Assembly: GCA_964019165.1 (NCBI GenBank)
Contig: OZ025281.1
Location: 3,416,240 to 3,480,239, forward strand
Length of the DNA stretch: 64,000 bases
Reading direction: 5' to 3'
Origin: Mastigias papua
Lineage: Eukaryota; Cnidaria; Scyphozoa; Rhizostomeae; Mastigiidae
The translations under genes were made by a program, and so were the position numbers. How positions within the stretch are numbered: position 1 is the first letter of the stretch; each line of letters begins with the position of its first letter. Below are positions 1-13,715 of the stretch, piece by piece. The notes beneath the pieces are model-generated. The model was not told the DNA's origin and did no database searches. It saw only the letters and a list, made by a program, of their open reading frames with translations.

Positions 1-875
1 AAAAGGAATTTATTACGTTTATTACATATTTCTAGCATACTAAAAATGTGTTTATCATCGTCGTTCATAATGTCATCATCATTGCCACGACTGTTAGCTG
101 CGTTTTCAGTGCTTCTTGCAGCAATTACTCATTTCACGATAGCATTTTTTCAGCACAAGTAACATTCACAACGAGTTATTTTCGCCAGACAATTCTCGGC
201 CTAGTTGGGGGAAATTTCCTATTGGCTCAAAATTAATAAGCCGGGGCGGGGTTGCAATAAGAGTGTCCTTGTATGCAGTTTTTTGAAGAAATAAATATTC
301 GATATTCGGGGGGGGGGGGTGGCGTCTATTCTGGACTGGAGAGTAGTTACTAATGATTGAGGTATATAAAAGCAAAGCAAATCTCAATCAACCCAAGCTT
401 CATGGACGAAATATTCATCGTTTATAAATACACTACTTATCAAGCTAAGAATGAATGCCCATTGCTGCACACCGAGGCTGGTACTGCTCTTTCTGTATTA
501 GGAAGTACCTCCTACGTGGGCAGCAGACTTTCACAAAAAGTATCTAATGAGATACAGGACACAAGTGGACTTTTTGTTAACTCTACGATATCTCGCTATC
601 TCATGACTATGTATTCTATTATTTTATGGATTTTGTCACTACTGTTTCATTTCATTTATTTTGTGGCTTTAATCAGCTTATATTTATCGGCCTCTGGCAG
701 CTTTGATTCTGGTGGATCCTTCACTCAGAGAATGTAACGAGTGAAAGTATTATGTCCCTGCATACACAATCTTCCATAAACTCAGCATTAAGGTTCATTT
801 CATGTAACAGTCTTCTCTTCTTATGAAAATTTCGCAGAAACCAACTAAGAACTTCTCGAGTTTACGGGAGTGATC
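1..875. other. No gene recognised; probably intron or upstream DNA of PPP1R8
   Basis: I see no exon with recognisable protein similarity here. A run of ten G residues occurs near 308-317. The FHA-domain exons expected upstream of the PPP1R8 exons at 2.7 kb are not visible, so they probably lie to the left of the window. Confidence 0.4.
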
Positions 876-883
876 CTTTGCTA

Positions 884-1111
884 CATATGTGTCAAACTCA
901 AGGCCCGCGGGCCAAATGTGGCCCACCTGGTCATTTTATGTGGCCCGCGAGAGCTTGTGTGTTGTTCTGATTGTGTCATTGACTTGAATACTTAATAAAT
1001 AGAGAAGCAGCTGTCTAGCAAAATAATAAGGTATTGTTTCAATCATCTGGCCCTTTGAGGCCAACCATACTGCTGATGTCGCCCTAGGTGAAAATGAGTT
1101 TGACACCCCTG
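884..1111. mobile_element. hAT-like non-autonomous element (MITE)
   Basis: The left end carries GTGTCAAACTCA and the right end its reverse complement (TGAGTTTGACACCCCTG), forming terminal inverted repeats. The flanks 876-883 (CTTTGCTA) and 1112-1119 (CCTTACTA) agree at 6 of 8 bases, consistent with an 8-bp hAT target duplication. The GGCCCGCGGGCC block just inside the left end is typical of widespread hAT relatives with these ends. There is no transposase inside the 228 bp. Confidence 0.65.
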
Positions 1112-1140
1112 CCTTACTATGTAGTACTGTTGTCTTAATG

Positions 1141-1319
<179 letters not shown>

Positions 1320-1593
1320 GATAAATTCTAGCCTTTTGTTTCATTCTAGATTTTTATTAGTTTTTTTTGTATTTGTATCTACTTTGTAAATGGATGGCCC
1401 CTTGAAAATCAGCTTGCTGGATGGGCTACCGTCCCTGAACAACTGACTGTATTAGTGTTATGGTCAGCACAACTCGCCTTTTATCAACATATCTTATGAT
1501 TTTTCGTGAAATAATGCGGCTCATTCGTAAATATTGCAATTTCACTGATATCCCAAATAGTTTTCTATCATGCTGTCGTCAGCACAGCCGGTT

Positions 1594-1747
1594 AATGTTT
1601 GAGAACCATGTCTGGTCTATTTTCTCCCAGCCTAATTGACCAATCATCATGCAGGATTCTGACCACACATGCTAAGACTAGGCCCATTTGCATGATGATT
1701 GGTCAATTGGTTGGGAGAAAATAGACCTGACAGAGATCTTAAACATT
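1594..1747. repeat. Inverted repeat, about 58-bp arms (fold-back MITE candidate)
   Basis: The core arms, 1614-1654 and 1689-1730, share GGTCTATTTTCTCCCA and TTGACCAATCATCATGCA in inverted orientation. Weaker pairing extends outward to ATGTTT/AAACAT. The loop is about 35 bp and no coding sequence is present. Confidence 0.6.
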
Positions 1748-1778
1748 TGGCGGCCATACTGTTGTCGTCACTATTAGG

Positions 1779-2323
1779 TTGCGTTTACATAAGATCCGAA
1801 TTAAAACTCAAGTCGACTTGAAGTTTCAAACCACCTTTGTCAGGCTGATTTGGAACTTTGCACTGTGTTCACATCATGATTTCAAACCGGTTGAGTTGGA
1901 GCCAGAGACATCGATTGATGCACATGGGTTCTCTGCACGAATTCGTCTTGACAACAAAATGACGCCAAAGAATCTACCTCAGAGAAAAATCATTTATTTG
2001 CGATCGAATTTCTGGTAGCAATTTTAACTACAGCAATACAACTAAATTGGGTTCTATTTATACAACTGTTTGTTCAGAATCAGGCACTGAAGAAAGCAGT
2101 TTGACCTTGCCCAGATGCAGACACGTGAGGAAAGGTAACTTAGATTGTCAATCCTAATCCCAACATGCAATTCTCATCCCATCCAGCCCAGGCAGTGCAC
2201 CCCGATCAATTCTGTTTACATGAGAATGTCACACCGATTTGGGATTTCGAATCGGTTTGAAAAGCGAGTTGAACCCACCCATAGTTGAGTTTCAATTCGC
2301 CTTCTCCCATGTAGACACATGCG
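1779..2323. mobile_element. Fold-back TIR element with GTTTACAT-type ends
   Basis: The left end (GCGTTTACATAAGATCCGAA followed by TTAAAACTC) is partly complementary to the right end around 2287-2322 (GAGTTTCAATTCGCC ... CATGTAGACACATGC). Internal sub-repeats include CTGTTTACATGAGA near 2213 and paired GATTTC/GAAATC motifs. There is no transposase ORF. The exact ends are uncertain. Confidence 0.4.
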
Positions 2324-2711
2324 AGATCACCATGGGATTTGAGTAGACTCAGAATTGGACTAAATTAGCTTTAAATTTCAAACCAGTCTGGAAATCCTCA
2401 TATAAAAGCACTCTTAGAGACATATTGAAAAGTGTCAGCTGTTTTGTCAGAACCCATACCTAGTCTCTGGGTTCCACGCCCATATCATAAGCAGATATTT
2501 CTTTCGCTCCTCCTTAGAAGTAGTATCTTTCCTCTTTCCGACAGCCCTGACTGCGAAAGTAATTTTTTTGAAATCTTATCAGCTCTTCATACTTTTGGGT
2601 TTTACGGGAACCATTGGTCAAAAGATTACTTTCAAAACCAAAGTTTATTTCCGTAATAGTGGTAACTAGGAACAAGTACGCATTAACGCCAAATTATAAA
2701 CTCCTCTTCAG

Positions 2712-5603
2712 GATCTCACTGAATACAACACTGCGCAAAACAGACGACCAATGGTCAACGTGGAGGAGGAATCCACAGTTATATCTTTAAAGAAGCGTCG
2801 TAAGTCATCCAGTTCTCACGTGACATTTAAAGAAGGAGAAGAAATCATTAACCCTGGTAAGTATGATATCCGCTTTGCAGCAGCCAATCTAGAGGGCAAA
2901 AGTTTGGTGGCAGTGGAATTGCCAACATGCATAGCAACTTGCCTACAGCTGGAAATATTCCCTGAATAAACTGTATTTTCTGGAATAAAAGCCGGCGCTT
3001 TTACATACAGTTGACATTCAATAACTTGAATTGAAATTTTCTCGATCGATGGAAACTCAATCGGGGGGAATTGAAATTTCATTCGATGTAGCGAATGCGA
3101 ATGTTCGAGTTATCCGGCAGTTGAGTTATCGAATGTCGACTGTGGTCTGTGTTCACAAAGCATGGCTTATATTCGACAAACGATCTTATACAGTGTTTTT
3201 CATCAAAATTTTGCCTTCTATTTAAACCGTGGTGTTGAACTTGTTAATTTGAAATGAGCACAAATTTCGGCATAAATTTTGATTTTTTAAGCGGCTTGTA
3301 TTCGTTACTGTGGTGAAGCGACTGAAGACCTTAACCAGTGTATCCTGTAGTGGTGTTTGTCCGACTTGATGAAGAGAGGTCGTTAAAGTTAACTCGAGAA
3401 TATTACTAATTTAGACTTAGCAGACATGGACTCAAGTCACTCTGTAAAACATACTCCGCTGTGGAAATTGTGATTTAGATATGTGAATACAAATTTGGTG
3501 CTTGCGAAAGAAACAATCCTAGTTATTTTACAAACCAAGCAACTGTAGGTCAACGATTATCTCTTGAAATGCGGCAGCCTCTCTTATATTTTGTTTGTGC
3601 TTCTTTGTATTTGTTTGCTTTATTTATTTCTACTTACTATTGTAAATGACGATATAGTCAACTGTTGTAGTCTACCGTCTTTGTCCCCTTTCATCGGCAA
3701 AGCTTACAGTATACTTGCAGTTTAAATTTCAAATTTGATAGAAATTGCGGTTTCCCTGCCTCCTTGCATCAGATGTTTATAGCATTGTCGCATGAATCTG
3801 TTGTTTAGTGTAACCATAGTCGAAAGCTCGATAACATAAGATAGAACTACAAATTACCAGTTTTGCCTTAAATAATCTTATTTCAGAGGATATTGATCCA
3901 ACAGTTGGAAGATTTAGAAACTTGGTACAAACAGAGGTGGTTATACCGACTAAGGTAATCAACATATTTTATGTCTCTCTTGGTGACAAGCATATTTCTT
4001 TGTTAACTTCTTTGCAGTGTAGAATAGTTTAGATACATCAGGTTCTGTCTAATGCAAATTTCTCTCGGTTTATTGCACCTCTGGCTCGCTTGATGGAAAA
4101 ATTTGACTGATCTGGTCCAACATCCTAGAAGGTTGTCCACCCCAGTTACAGATTAATCATGACGTAATGTCTCCTATGGAATATGGAACCAAGCCCTCCA
4201 ATACATGACTTATACAATATCACTTAGTCTGTTGCCAGGGTATTGCGTGCAGCCAGTTAAGTTTGAAATTCATTTGAGCATATATATGTATTCATATTTG
4301 GAACATTCAAATATTGGGTAATCGTCCCTTGCAAGTTATAAGGTTGGTAGTATAGGGATAGCTTTTGAGTAGAGCCTAGTTTATTCCCTTCAAGTCTCCA
4401 TTGGACATGTAAAGCATTATCTTCACCTGAAGATAGTAATCTGGCGTCTTCAGAAACTCCCAAAGAAATTAAAACTAATCTTCTTTCTCTACGTTGATGA
4501 CAAGATTTTGCTTCCTCCTCCAATGCCATGTTTTATTATGTTGCAATGTGGTTTATTGTGTTGTAGTGTGTTTTACTGTGTTGCAGTGTACTTTTATTGT
4601 GTTGCAGTGTAATTTGTTATGTAGCAGTGTGTTTTATTTTATCGCAATGTGTTTTATTATATTGCAGTGTATTTTATTATATTGCGGTATGCTTTATTGT
4701 GTTACAGAGTATAGCAGTTTGTTGAATTGTGTTACGGTGTTATCGATTTTGTATTTTAATCAATAGTATATGATATAGTCTCACTTTTTCAAAGTGCATC
4801 AACTGTGCACAACTTGAATGAGCTCGATAAGATGAAGTGCAGTGCATCAGTTCTCTTGTATTTTATTAAAATTTTTGAACTACATGTTTGGGCAATCAAT
4901 ATTTTAGCAAATGAGCACATGTTATAACATGTTAGTTTCTCTCCTACACCGCAAATTTTCCTCTTTGAATATGAGAGCTCTCTCGCTTTGAATAGTTTCT
5001 TGTCATCCGTAGTGTATAACGTAAAAATTTGGAATGACAGTAGAAGAGCACAGGTCTCACTTTGAATAGTTTCATATTTTCTGCAGTGTATTACGTTAAA
5101 GTTTGTTCATCGTTTGATCATGTGTAACTTATGATCTCGTTAAAACATAGGCCACTAGAACTTGCATCGACCTATTGCGCTTATGAATAAATTTAAAGGT
5201 GATGACATTATTTTGATTTATAGCTTATGCTTATTGCGTTTTAATTTTTAAACCTGTACTATAGAAAATCAAGCTTTCTCCTGGACAGTCGATGACAGAA
5301 TCAATCACAAAACGAATGCAAAGCTTCTCATATGCTCCTGATCTTTATTCTGACATTCCTTCGCTACATGAAGACAATCACAATACAGGAGCTATGGCGG
5401 GAAAGCTATCTATAACATCCGCTCCTGATGTGAACTTTCCTAAAGATGAAACCAAACAGGTTGACCATAAACTATCGGAGAATGTGGCTGCGACGCCAGG
5501 ACAAGAGGAACCTTTACAGGACTTGCCTGAGCCTAGGAAAAAGAAATACGCGAAAGAAGCATGGCCAGGCAAGAAGCCTGGCTCTAATTTTTTAAGTGTT
5601 TAG
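2712..5603 (+). CDS. PPP1R8: PPP1R8/NIPP1 homologue, last three coding exons
   Basis: Three exons join in frame: 2712-2856 (acceptor CTTCAG, donor G|GTAAGT), 3887-3954 (acceptor TTTCAG, donor AAG|GTAATC) and 5265-5603 (acceptor ACTATAG, stop TAG at 5601). The first starts DLTEYNTA, followed by a basic KKRRKSSSS stretch and HVTF, which fits the RVxF-type PP1-docking motif. Next come EEIINP across the first intron, DIDPTVGRFRNLVQT, an RMQSFSY block and a C-terminal KKKYAKEAWPGKKP. This order is that of the central and C-terminal part of NIPP1, a nuclear scaffold that binds and restrains PP1 and contributes to splicing and transcription control. The N-terminal FHA domain is not in the window. 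The penultimate and last introns are about 1.0 and 1.3 kb, each containing repeats. Recognition is confident; the isoform structure is not known. Confidence 0.92.
3008..3142. mobile_element. pogo/Tigger-like MITE in a PPP1R8 intron
   Basis: The left end CAGTTGACATTCAATAACT and the reverse complement of the right end (CAGTCGACATTCGATAACT) form terminal inverted repeats. A TA precedes the left end. The 135-bp size, CAGT start and TA target fit a pogo/Tigger-type deletion derivative. Confidence 0.6.
4528..4740. repeat. 20-bp minisatellite, about 10 copies, in a PPP1R8 intron
   Basis: Degenerate units of the form GTTTTATTGTGTTGCAGTGT repeat every 20-21 bp. They keep a frame open for about 90 codons (VLQC/CVVVCFT-like), which is a by-product of the repeat. 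Confidence 0.85.
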
Positions 5604-5803
5604 TCAACGAAAATAGATTTGTAGACATTTTATAAAGATGTTACGAACGTTATTTCAGTTTATTCGTTTTTTGTATGTAAAGCTTTAGACGCTGAGCTTT
5701 AGTAGGAGAATTTCCAAGAAAATCTAATCGAATAGGCTGCGTACGTTTAACAGGAACTGTTAGAGCTCTTCATTGACTTTGGTTGATGTGTTGTGACCTT
5801 CAG
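5604..5803 (+). other. PPP1R8 3' flank / probable 3' UTR
   Basis: This is AT-rich sequence right after the stop codon. I see no AATAAA close enough to assign the cleavage site. Confidence 0.3.
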
Positions 5804-6337
5804 TCCCCGTTTGCACTGCTAAGGATTACTTTTTGATCCGTATCAAAAGCTATAAGGAGTTGCTTTTCTTTTACGCCACTTTTAGCTATCCGTAACAAAA
5901 TTGATACGGTTTGTCGGCTAAGGCTGAAGGACCACCTCTCCATCTTATTATGATTTGAAACTGATGATTCACAAGGAGGCCTTACTGGCAGCTTTGTTAA
6001 TCCTTCTTAGCTCTGAGCCATCTTTCTCGCTTTGCAGTCAATAAGCTTTGGTGCAACAGGGAAATTTCTTCAACAGTCAATATGAACTCTCCTCTAGTAA
6101 TCTTATTCCACTTTCAGATATTATCAAGTAACAGAACAATGCTGCAATATTGATCTTTATACACGTAGGCCATTACTGTCTATGAACTTTGGTGCGCTCC
6201 TAAATTTCACGTTTGCATCATGTCATTTACTAGCCACAGTTTCTAAGAATAGGTCTCCATTTCGTTCTGCGTTCGTACTCTCTTAAACGGATAGCCTATC
6301 AGTAGCAGAAATGATCCGTAGCAGTGTACAAGAGGCC
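5804..6337. mobile_element. Fold-back TIR element with GTTTGCAC-type ends
   Basis: The left end (CCCGTTTGCACTGCTAAGGA) and the right end (TGATCCGTAGCAGTGTACAA, read on the other strand) are inverted and imperfect. Internal repeats built on GATCCGTA/TACGGAT occur near 5835, 5905 and 6310. There is no coding capacity. It resembles the elements at 1.8-2.3 kb and 55.8-56.5 kb in style. Confidence 0.45.
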
Positions 6338-7518
<1,181 letters not shown>

Positions 7519-7725
7519 GTATTATTTGACACTTCAAATCTATAATATAATCATGCAATAGTTCACAAAACGAGGTTAGTTCACCTAATAAACTTTCTGG
7601 CATTACATCTTTTATGTTTTGCGAAAGTGCTCTCCCTAAATATAGAGATTTGCCCATTCAAGACTTTATAGTGTAATGCTTATACTATATCCAGGCCATA
7701 CAAAGAATAAATCAGGAGTGTATCT

Positions 7726-7979
7726 GGTCACATCCCTAATTCAATAAAGGCATGTTGGTACGCATTGTGATAAAACAACTTTTTGTACGTGTTTAAGCTG
7801 AATATATAGAGCAGAGAGCAGGCAGTACGTGGACCCAGAGGGCCCGAGACCGTGATGAGTGGAGAAAGATATGGAGGCCATCCGCCAGCAGTGGCGTGCC
7901 AGATCACATGCCTAGTTCAATAAAGGCGTGTTGGTGCGCTATGTGATAAAACAACTTTTTGTACGTTTTTAAGCTGAAT
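7726..7979. repeat. Local direct duplication of about 75 bp
   Basis: The segment starting TTCAATAAAGGCATGTTGGT at about 7740-7803 recurs as TTCAATAAAGGCGTGTTGGT at about 7916-7979 with few changes, both ending TTTAAGCTGAAT. The copies are spaced about 176 bp apart. Similarity extends slightly left into TCACAT(C/G)CCTA. Confidence 0.75.
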
Positions 7980-9090
7980 TTCGTCATTTCTATTTTTCTA
8001 GCTCTACCCCTCAGTGCATTTCTTGTTCAACCATTTTATTTCCTGGTGACATTTGTTTTCTATTCAGGTTTCATGCTATTACTTACACCCTATATTATCC
8101 CTTTGCTCTTATGTCTACGAAAGTCTGAGACTTTTGCTATCTGACCCACATGGCAAAGTAGTAGTTGTCAATCGCCCCCTCTCATACTGCATCAGTATAA
8201 ACTTCTTTTCATTGTGTGTTGCGCTATTAACTTTCCTCTGCTACACTCTGAAGTGGGCTGTACTGCCTCGCTAGCCGCCCTGCAATTATGTTCCCAGACT
8301 CTCACGGCTCTATTATGACCTTGCATATATCCTTGGTCTGAAAGGCTCTTGTATAATCTCGTATGAAGTTAAATCTGCACAGTTTGAATGATTTCATCTG
8401 TACATCACAGACATTAGTATAAAAAAAGCAAAATATTGGGTTTGGTCAAGCTCTTTGCCTATAGGAGCAACCAGCAGCAAAGCCCCCCAAAGTTTTAGGA
8501 AGACACCCTTGTTTTTCGCCTATAGATTGCTTACTAGAAAAGATATTTGAAGACATTCCCCCTTTTGAAGTATACGGTTTTGAATCGGACAGCATGATTA
8601 TCACCTTTATGAATTTACACTTGCATATTTTTTCAGAAACTGATAATTTAAGGAGAGAATTGTTTTCTATTTGAGAGATCGAGAGATCGTGCGGACTTCC
8701 ATCTGAATCATGCATCTTGCTCACGCATGCATGCAGCTTTCGTCTTCCATTGTCACCTGCAAAGAATTTTTACATTTGACCTTGGAAATGGTAAGTCACT
8801 CTCTCGCTATATTCGTATCCAATTTCATGTACATTTTAGAACACAGATTAAATACTATGCTATGGTGTCCAATATTTTATGTTATGATCAGTGAAAAAGC
8901 TAAATGCCATGCTTCTCTTAGATCATTAAATTTGTTTGATGGAGTTAAACTCATTTGCATCATGACATAATTTCTAACCAGAAACTGGTTGATTTCGGGA
9001 GATGAAGCTTGTTTGTCTTTACAGGGTGTTGTGATTTGTAATGAGATGTCACATCCAACACATACCATTCTTAGACACAATTCTGAATGC
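7980..9090. other. Gene-free stretch before the transporter array
   Basis: I see no supported gene. The minus-strand ORF at 8446-8724 ends in a GGFAAG-containing peptide but has no family I can recognise. Confidence 0.4.
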
Positions 9091-10284
9091 GCCTGCGCAC
9101 CACAGTTCTCTGCATTGCATGTATTGCATAGAGGCATATATATTAGGCCCAAAAAACCCTGGTTGATCACAATATTTCTTGCTCAACATCCGCCTTTTAG
9201 TTCTTCTTCCAGCCGAATTTTTTTCGGCATTAAAATTCAAATTGTTGAACGCCATAGCTGCTGTTTTCAAGAGCTTGTACGTTAGTAAGTTGCTGTTGTA
9301 AAATTTTATATTGGGATAAAAAACTGTGCTAGTAATGTCATAACTCTATTTAAACTTAAACATTGTTAACGACAAATTTTCTTCAGAGGCTATAGTAACA
9401 TCAGTAGGAGCAGGTTTACTAACATTTTCAGTCATTTTGATTCTCGTGCATGCTGGTGAATAGAAAATTCACATGCTCTAATATTATTTATTATCTGCTT
9501 GTTATTTCATTAACAAGCAACGCACTAAAGTCGGAAAAGATTGAATTTTAAGTTGACTATCAATTTATTGCAACACCTCATCCGCCATGATGAATTTAGT
9601 CACCCTGTACAATGCTTTTGTGAGGAGAGGTACAATTTGAGCTCGCTTACCGGCTGGCTCTGTTTGATAAGAAGACATGGAGATATGTTAGCTCGTTTGG
9701 TGAGCCAACCCGGCTACTGGGGATGTCACTTCCATGTATTGCCAACTTACTTTTTACGTACAGCAGACTATGCAAGTCAGCCGATTCGCTACCAGAGCCA
9801 GTCCGTTTACCTGGTAAGCTTGCCTCATACAATCGGCTTACCCTAAGATAAATCTCTATGCAGTCTAATTATTTGCCAGGCAACCTTTCACATTACATTA
9901 GAACGTCCGTTGTGTCTTGGCTAATGTGCAGACAAAAAAGACAAATCAATTTTGCCTTCAGTTGTCTTGTTTGCCACGTCAATGAACAATTTGTGATCTC
10001 ATGATTAATTTCCAAGGGAGATCTTGCAAGATACTATTATCAGAATGCGAATAAGATATGCATTTTTACATAACAATGGAAGCACATTGAACTTCGTATT
10101 TTCATAGATTTACAAGAGCTGCGCTTTTGAGTGCAGTTGTCTTAGTTTCATCTCATACGCTGAAGACATCTCTATCTTCTGAGCGTTGTCATTAATAGTT
10201 GTTTGAACGTGTATCGTTCACATACTGCAAGAACGACGGAGGCAAACTTGCTCATTAAGTCAGGACGCCGGTTTTTGTCAAACT

Positions 10285-10302
10285 GACCGTTGCTCGACGG
10301 TC
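10285..10302 (+). promoter_or_regulatory. Conserved GACCGT-N6-ACGGTC palindrome upstream of copy A1
   Basis: A perfect 6-bp inverted repeat with a 6-nt spacer (TGCTCG), 60 bp before the ATG. The same 18 bp lie at 20008-20025 and 27480-27497 before copies A2 and A3. It could be a binding site for a dimeric factor or a 5' UTR hairpin; this role is inferred. Confidence 0.4.
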
Positions 10303-10362
10303 ACATTATCCTCTCCAATTCGTTTCGCCTTCTGAAGGTGTGACCAACTATAATAATCCACC

Positions 10363-11937
10363 ATGAAGTTGACTGGAGAAGACAGCGAAACGCACTCTCT
10401 TTTGGACATTCATGATGAGGGACTACCACGATCACTCAATCAACCAAAGGTTCAAGAATTGAGAAAGAGTCTGGATGGCTTTGACGTTTTCATTTATGTT
10501 ATTAGCACTATTATTGGTGCTGGAATATTTGTCTCTCCCGCACTTGTGGCTAGATACACGAATTGCATGGGAACATCATTAATGGTATTTACCATATCCG
10601 GTATTTTTTGTCTCGTAGGTGCACTTTGTTTTTGCGAAATGGCAGTATCACTCCGAAAGACTGGAAATCGATATATATTTATCAAAGAAGCTTACGGAGA
10701 TCTAGCCGGATTCTGTACAATATGGGCGCAAACATTGATTATATACCCAACCAGTGTGGCTGTGGTTTGTGTTACAATCAGTGAACATATTGTGAGAATG
10801 TTTACTGATATTTCGAGCGAGGAGGGCCAATTTTTAGTAAGAGTTATAGCAGTAGCATGTGCTGTTTTATCATGTTTCATCAACTGCGTGAGCACACACT
10901 TCGCAGCCAAAGCTCAAGGTTTGTTTGGTGCCGTACAACTTTGTGGACTGATGCTTTTTGTATTTGTTGGGATATGGAAAGTGTCTACTGGAGGAACGGA
11001 AAATTACAAAGTAATGTTTACAAGCACAGGCAATAGAAGCCTGGAGTTTAACAACCTCAGCTTAGCATTCGTAAGTGCACTATGGTCATACGATGGATGG
11101 GGCGGAATAGTTTCTTTGACTGAAGAAGTGCGCCATTTGAATCAAGATCTTAAATTTGGAATCATCACTGGAATGCCATTCGTAATTGGGTGCTTTCTGT
11201 TGCTAAATCTTGCTTTTATGTCCACTCTGACGCACGAAGAAATAGGACGATCTGTTACTGTTGCAACTACATTTATTGAGAGGACATTAGGAGTGAGGTA
11301 TATAGTTATAGTTCCTTTACTCGTTGCACTGAGTTGCTTTGGGAATCTGAATTCGACACTTATGTACGGATCAAGGAGTGTGTTGTCAGCCGCAAGAGAA
11401 GGGCACTTCCCAAAGCCTCTTTCATACATCCACAACACAAGGTGTACCCCAATTCCGGCATTGTTATGCCTACTGATATTGTCAATGCTTTGGACTTTTA
11501 CTTTGGGTTCTCAGTTAGTGAGCCTTGTCACGTATTACTCTGTATCAATTTGGTTGTTTTATGGAGTTTCCCTATTTGGCGTCATCGTTCTAAGAATCAG
11601 GCGGCCAGATTTGAATAGACCATACAAAGTGTGGCTGATATATCCAATTTTGACAAGTTTAATATCGGCATACTTCACAATAGCCCCTAGTTTCAAGCGC
11701 CCCGTCGAGTTTTTAATTTGTCTAATCGCTGTACTATCTGCAGTTCCAGTTTATTTCTTTGTTTTCCACTGTATCCCGAACTACCTGCAAGGCAGTAAGT
11801 TGCAGGTATATGCGTGGATACTTGATCACTTTCCATTGGCTGAATGTGTTGTTGAGGAGGATACAAAGGCATTGTTTTCCAGTGATAAAAAGACATTGCC
11901 TTCCAGTGGGAGAAAGGAAGAGCTTGACGTTAAATAG
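10363..11937 (+). CDS. SLC7-family amino-acid transporter, copy A1 (single exon)
   Basis: This is a 524-residue ORF with no intron and a good start context (CCACCATGA). It has the APC fold with about 12 membrane segments. Landmarks are IIGAGIFVSP in TM1 (50-59), the WAQTLII stretch in TM3 (121-127), WSYDGW in TM6 (241-246), VALSCFG (321-327) and AAREGHFP (343-350) around TM8, RCTPIPALL (360-368), and RRPDLNRPYKVW (413-424). These match the LAT/b0,+AT light-chain branch, which exchanges neutral or cationic amino acids at the plasma membrane. The WSYDGW motif is like the WAYDGW of b0,+AT (SLC7A9). The TM3-TM4 loop (about 142-157) has no cysteine, so the usual SLC3 disulfide is not possible there. 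The C-terminus has PLAECV and two short LFSSDKK/LPSSGRK repeats. Substrate is inferred only at family level. Confidence 0.93.
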   Translation: MKLTGEDSETHSLLDIHDEGLPRSLNQPKVQELRKSLDGFDVFIYVISTIIGAGIFVSPALVARYTNCMGTSLMVFTISGIFCLVGALCFCEMAVSLRKTGNRYIFIKEAYGDLAGFCTIWAQTLIIYPTSVAVVCVTISEHIVRMFTDISSEEGQFLVRVIAVACAVLSCFINCVSTHFAAKAQGLFGAVQLCGLMLFVFVGIWKVSTGGTENYKVMFTSTGNRSLEFNNLSLAFVSALWSYDGWGGIVSLTEEVRHLNQDLKFGIITGMPFVIGCFLLLNLAFMSTLTHEEIGRSVTVATTFIERTLGVRYIVIVPLLVALSCFGNLNSTLMYGSRSVLSAAREGHFPKPLSYIHNTRCTPIPALLCLLILSMLWTFTLGSQLVSLVTYYSVSIWLFYGVSLFGVIVLRIRRPDLNRPYKVWLIYPILTSLISAYFTIAPSFKRPVEFLICLIAVLSAVPVYFFVFHCIPNYLQGSKLQVYAWILDHFPLAECVVEEDTKALFSSDKKTLPSSGRKEELDVK

Positions 11938-12494
11938 TTGCAAGGAGCTGATCAGACCAATCTCGATGTGTTTACATGACTACACTTTATATATAGTGCT
12001 ATCATACTGCCCCCAAATGTTGATAAATACCTGTTTTTTTCGTTACACTTTACAGGCACCCCCTTCTCCACTAGAACAATGCCGGTTGGCGCACGAGACA
12101 TTTGAAGTTATTGGACGCGTCTAAGTACTAACATTATTTAGGGGAGTGGGGCTGAATGTTCAATCCAGAGTAAGCACGTGCTATGTGTGCCAGGACTTTT
12201 CGCGACTATTGAATATGTATGATCAGCTACATTTCAGAGCTGTATCCCCTTTCTGGGAAGAAGGTAGAGAGTGTACAGTTACCTGATGAAATCTGAGTTT
12301 ATCTGAAATTCTCATCTTTTATGAGAAGGAAAACAGAAGAATGCAAATTGCCATACTCAGGTGTTAGAAGTTAATCTTTGAATTAGATGAAGTTAGCGAT
12401 TGAGTTGCATCTAAAAAGCTAGTACTGTAGTTCTGTTTTCTTAAACGGCCATTCCACACCTAGCACTTTAAAGTGTTAACTTAACAGATAAATG

Positions 12495-12724
<230 letters not shown>

Positions 12725-12890
12725 TATCAAGTTTTGTTTAATTTTGCTACAATACCTTGAAAAGATTTGATACTTTCTGAGAACCGTTAGTGGATGTTCT
12801 AGCTATTATGTAGGAAACCATTGTATTGACGTGTACAATTCATGTGTTCTGGAAGTTTTACTGTTTGAAAGATGGTTTGATTTACCTAGT

Positions 12891-13715
12891 GTGTAAATTT
12901 GCTTTGATAAAAGCCTTCTTCCTTTTTGTTCCATTTTACAAAGAAAGCAACTTTGTGTTCCAAGCTGTAACATATCACATTGTAATGGAATAACCTATAT
13001 TAGAAGAAAATCCACGCAGAATGTGTTGAAAAACCCTTAGAGTTGTTTAAATGCTATGCACAAACTTGGTGATGCCTTGATTCCTAAAGTGATGAAGGTT
13101 TTTAGCGTGCCATCAGAAATCAGGGCATTTAGTTAATTTAAGAAATTTTTCACTCCTTATGCAACCTATATGTTGCAAGAAATTCCTAGTTTAGAGATGT
13201 GTTGGAGTCCCGTAGCAGCAATGCTTTGGAGAGGGCTAAACAGTATGGATGGATTGGTAGAGAGAATAGCTGCAACAATGTGATCGAAATAAAACTCAAT
13301 ACACCCAACACTACGTCCTGTTATGATGCAATAGATAGTGAAAATAATGTGAATGGTGTTTGATTGGAGCAAAGTAATAATATAACAATAATAATACGCT
13401 TTATTTATAGTTGGCTAGAGGAATAGCTGGAGCTAATAGAGGCCAACTCTACGCCACTTACAATTTCTAAATAGCTAAACTGAACTATAATAAAAGAAAA
13501 CTAGATACAGATGCGGCAAGTGCATTCAAATCCCTTCCAACTTTTGATTTTAATTTTGAATTTATTATCAATCTTTGTAGCTTTATATTGCTCTGAAATT
13601 TGATTCCAAGTCATGCTTCCCCAAGATGAAAGTGACTCGTTTCCATATGTTTTGTCCTCGTGTTAGGAAGTTGGAGGACATTGTGTATTTTTAAGGCATA
13701 TGGACAACTTTCCTA
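12891..13715. other. Gene-free stretch
   Basis: There is no supported gene. Short ORFs only, without recognisable domains. Confidence 0.45.

Noticed and set aside
8446..8724. Minus-strand ORF with LGGFAAG-like motif (aminotransferase-like)
   Set aside because: Only a handful of residues resemble such enzymes; no other motif, exon border or conservation.
9541..9846. ORF upstream of A1, with relatives at 19260-19724 and 26837-27043
   Set aside because: The DNA is shared because of the segmental duplications; lengths and frames differ among copies, so conservation is of DNA and not of a protein.
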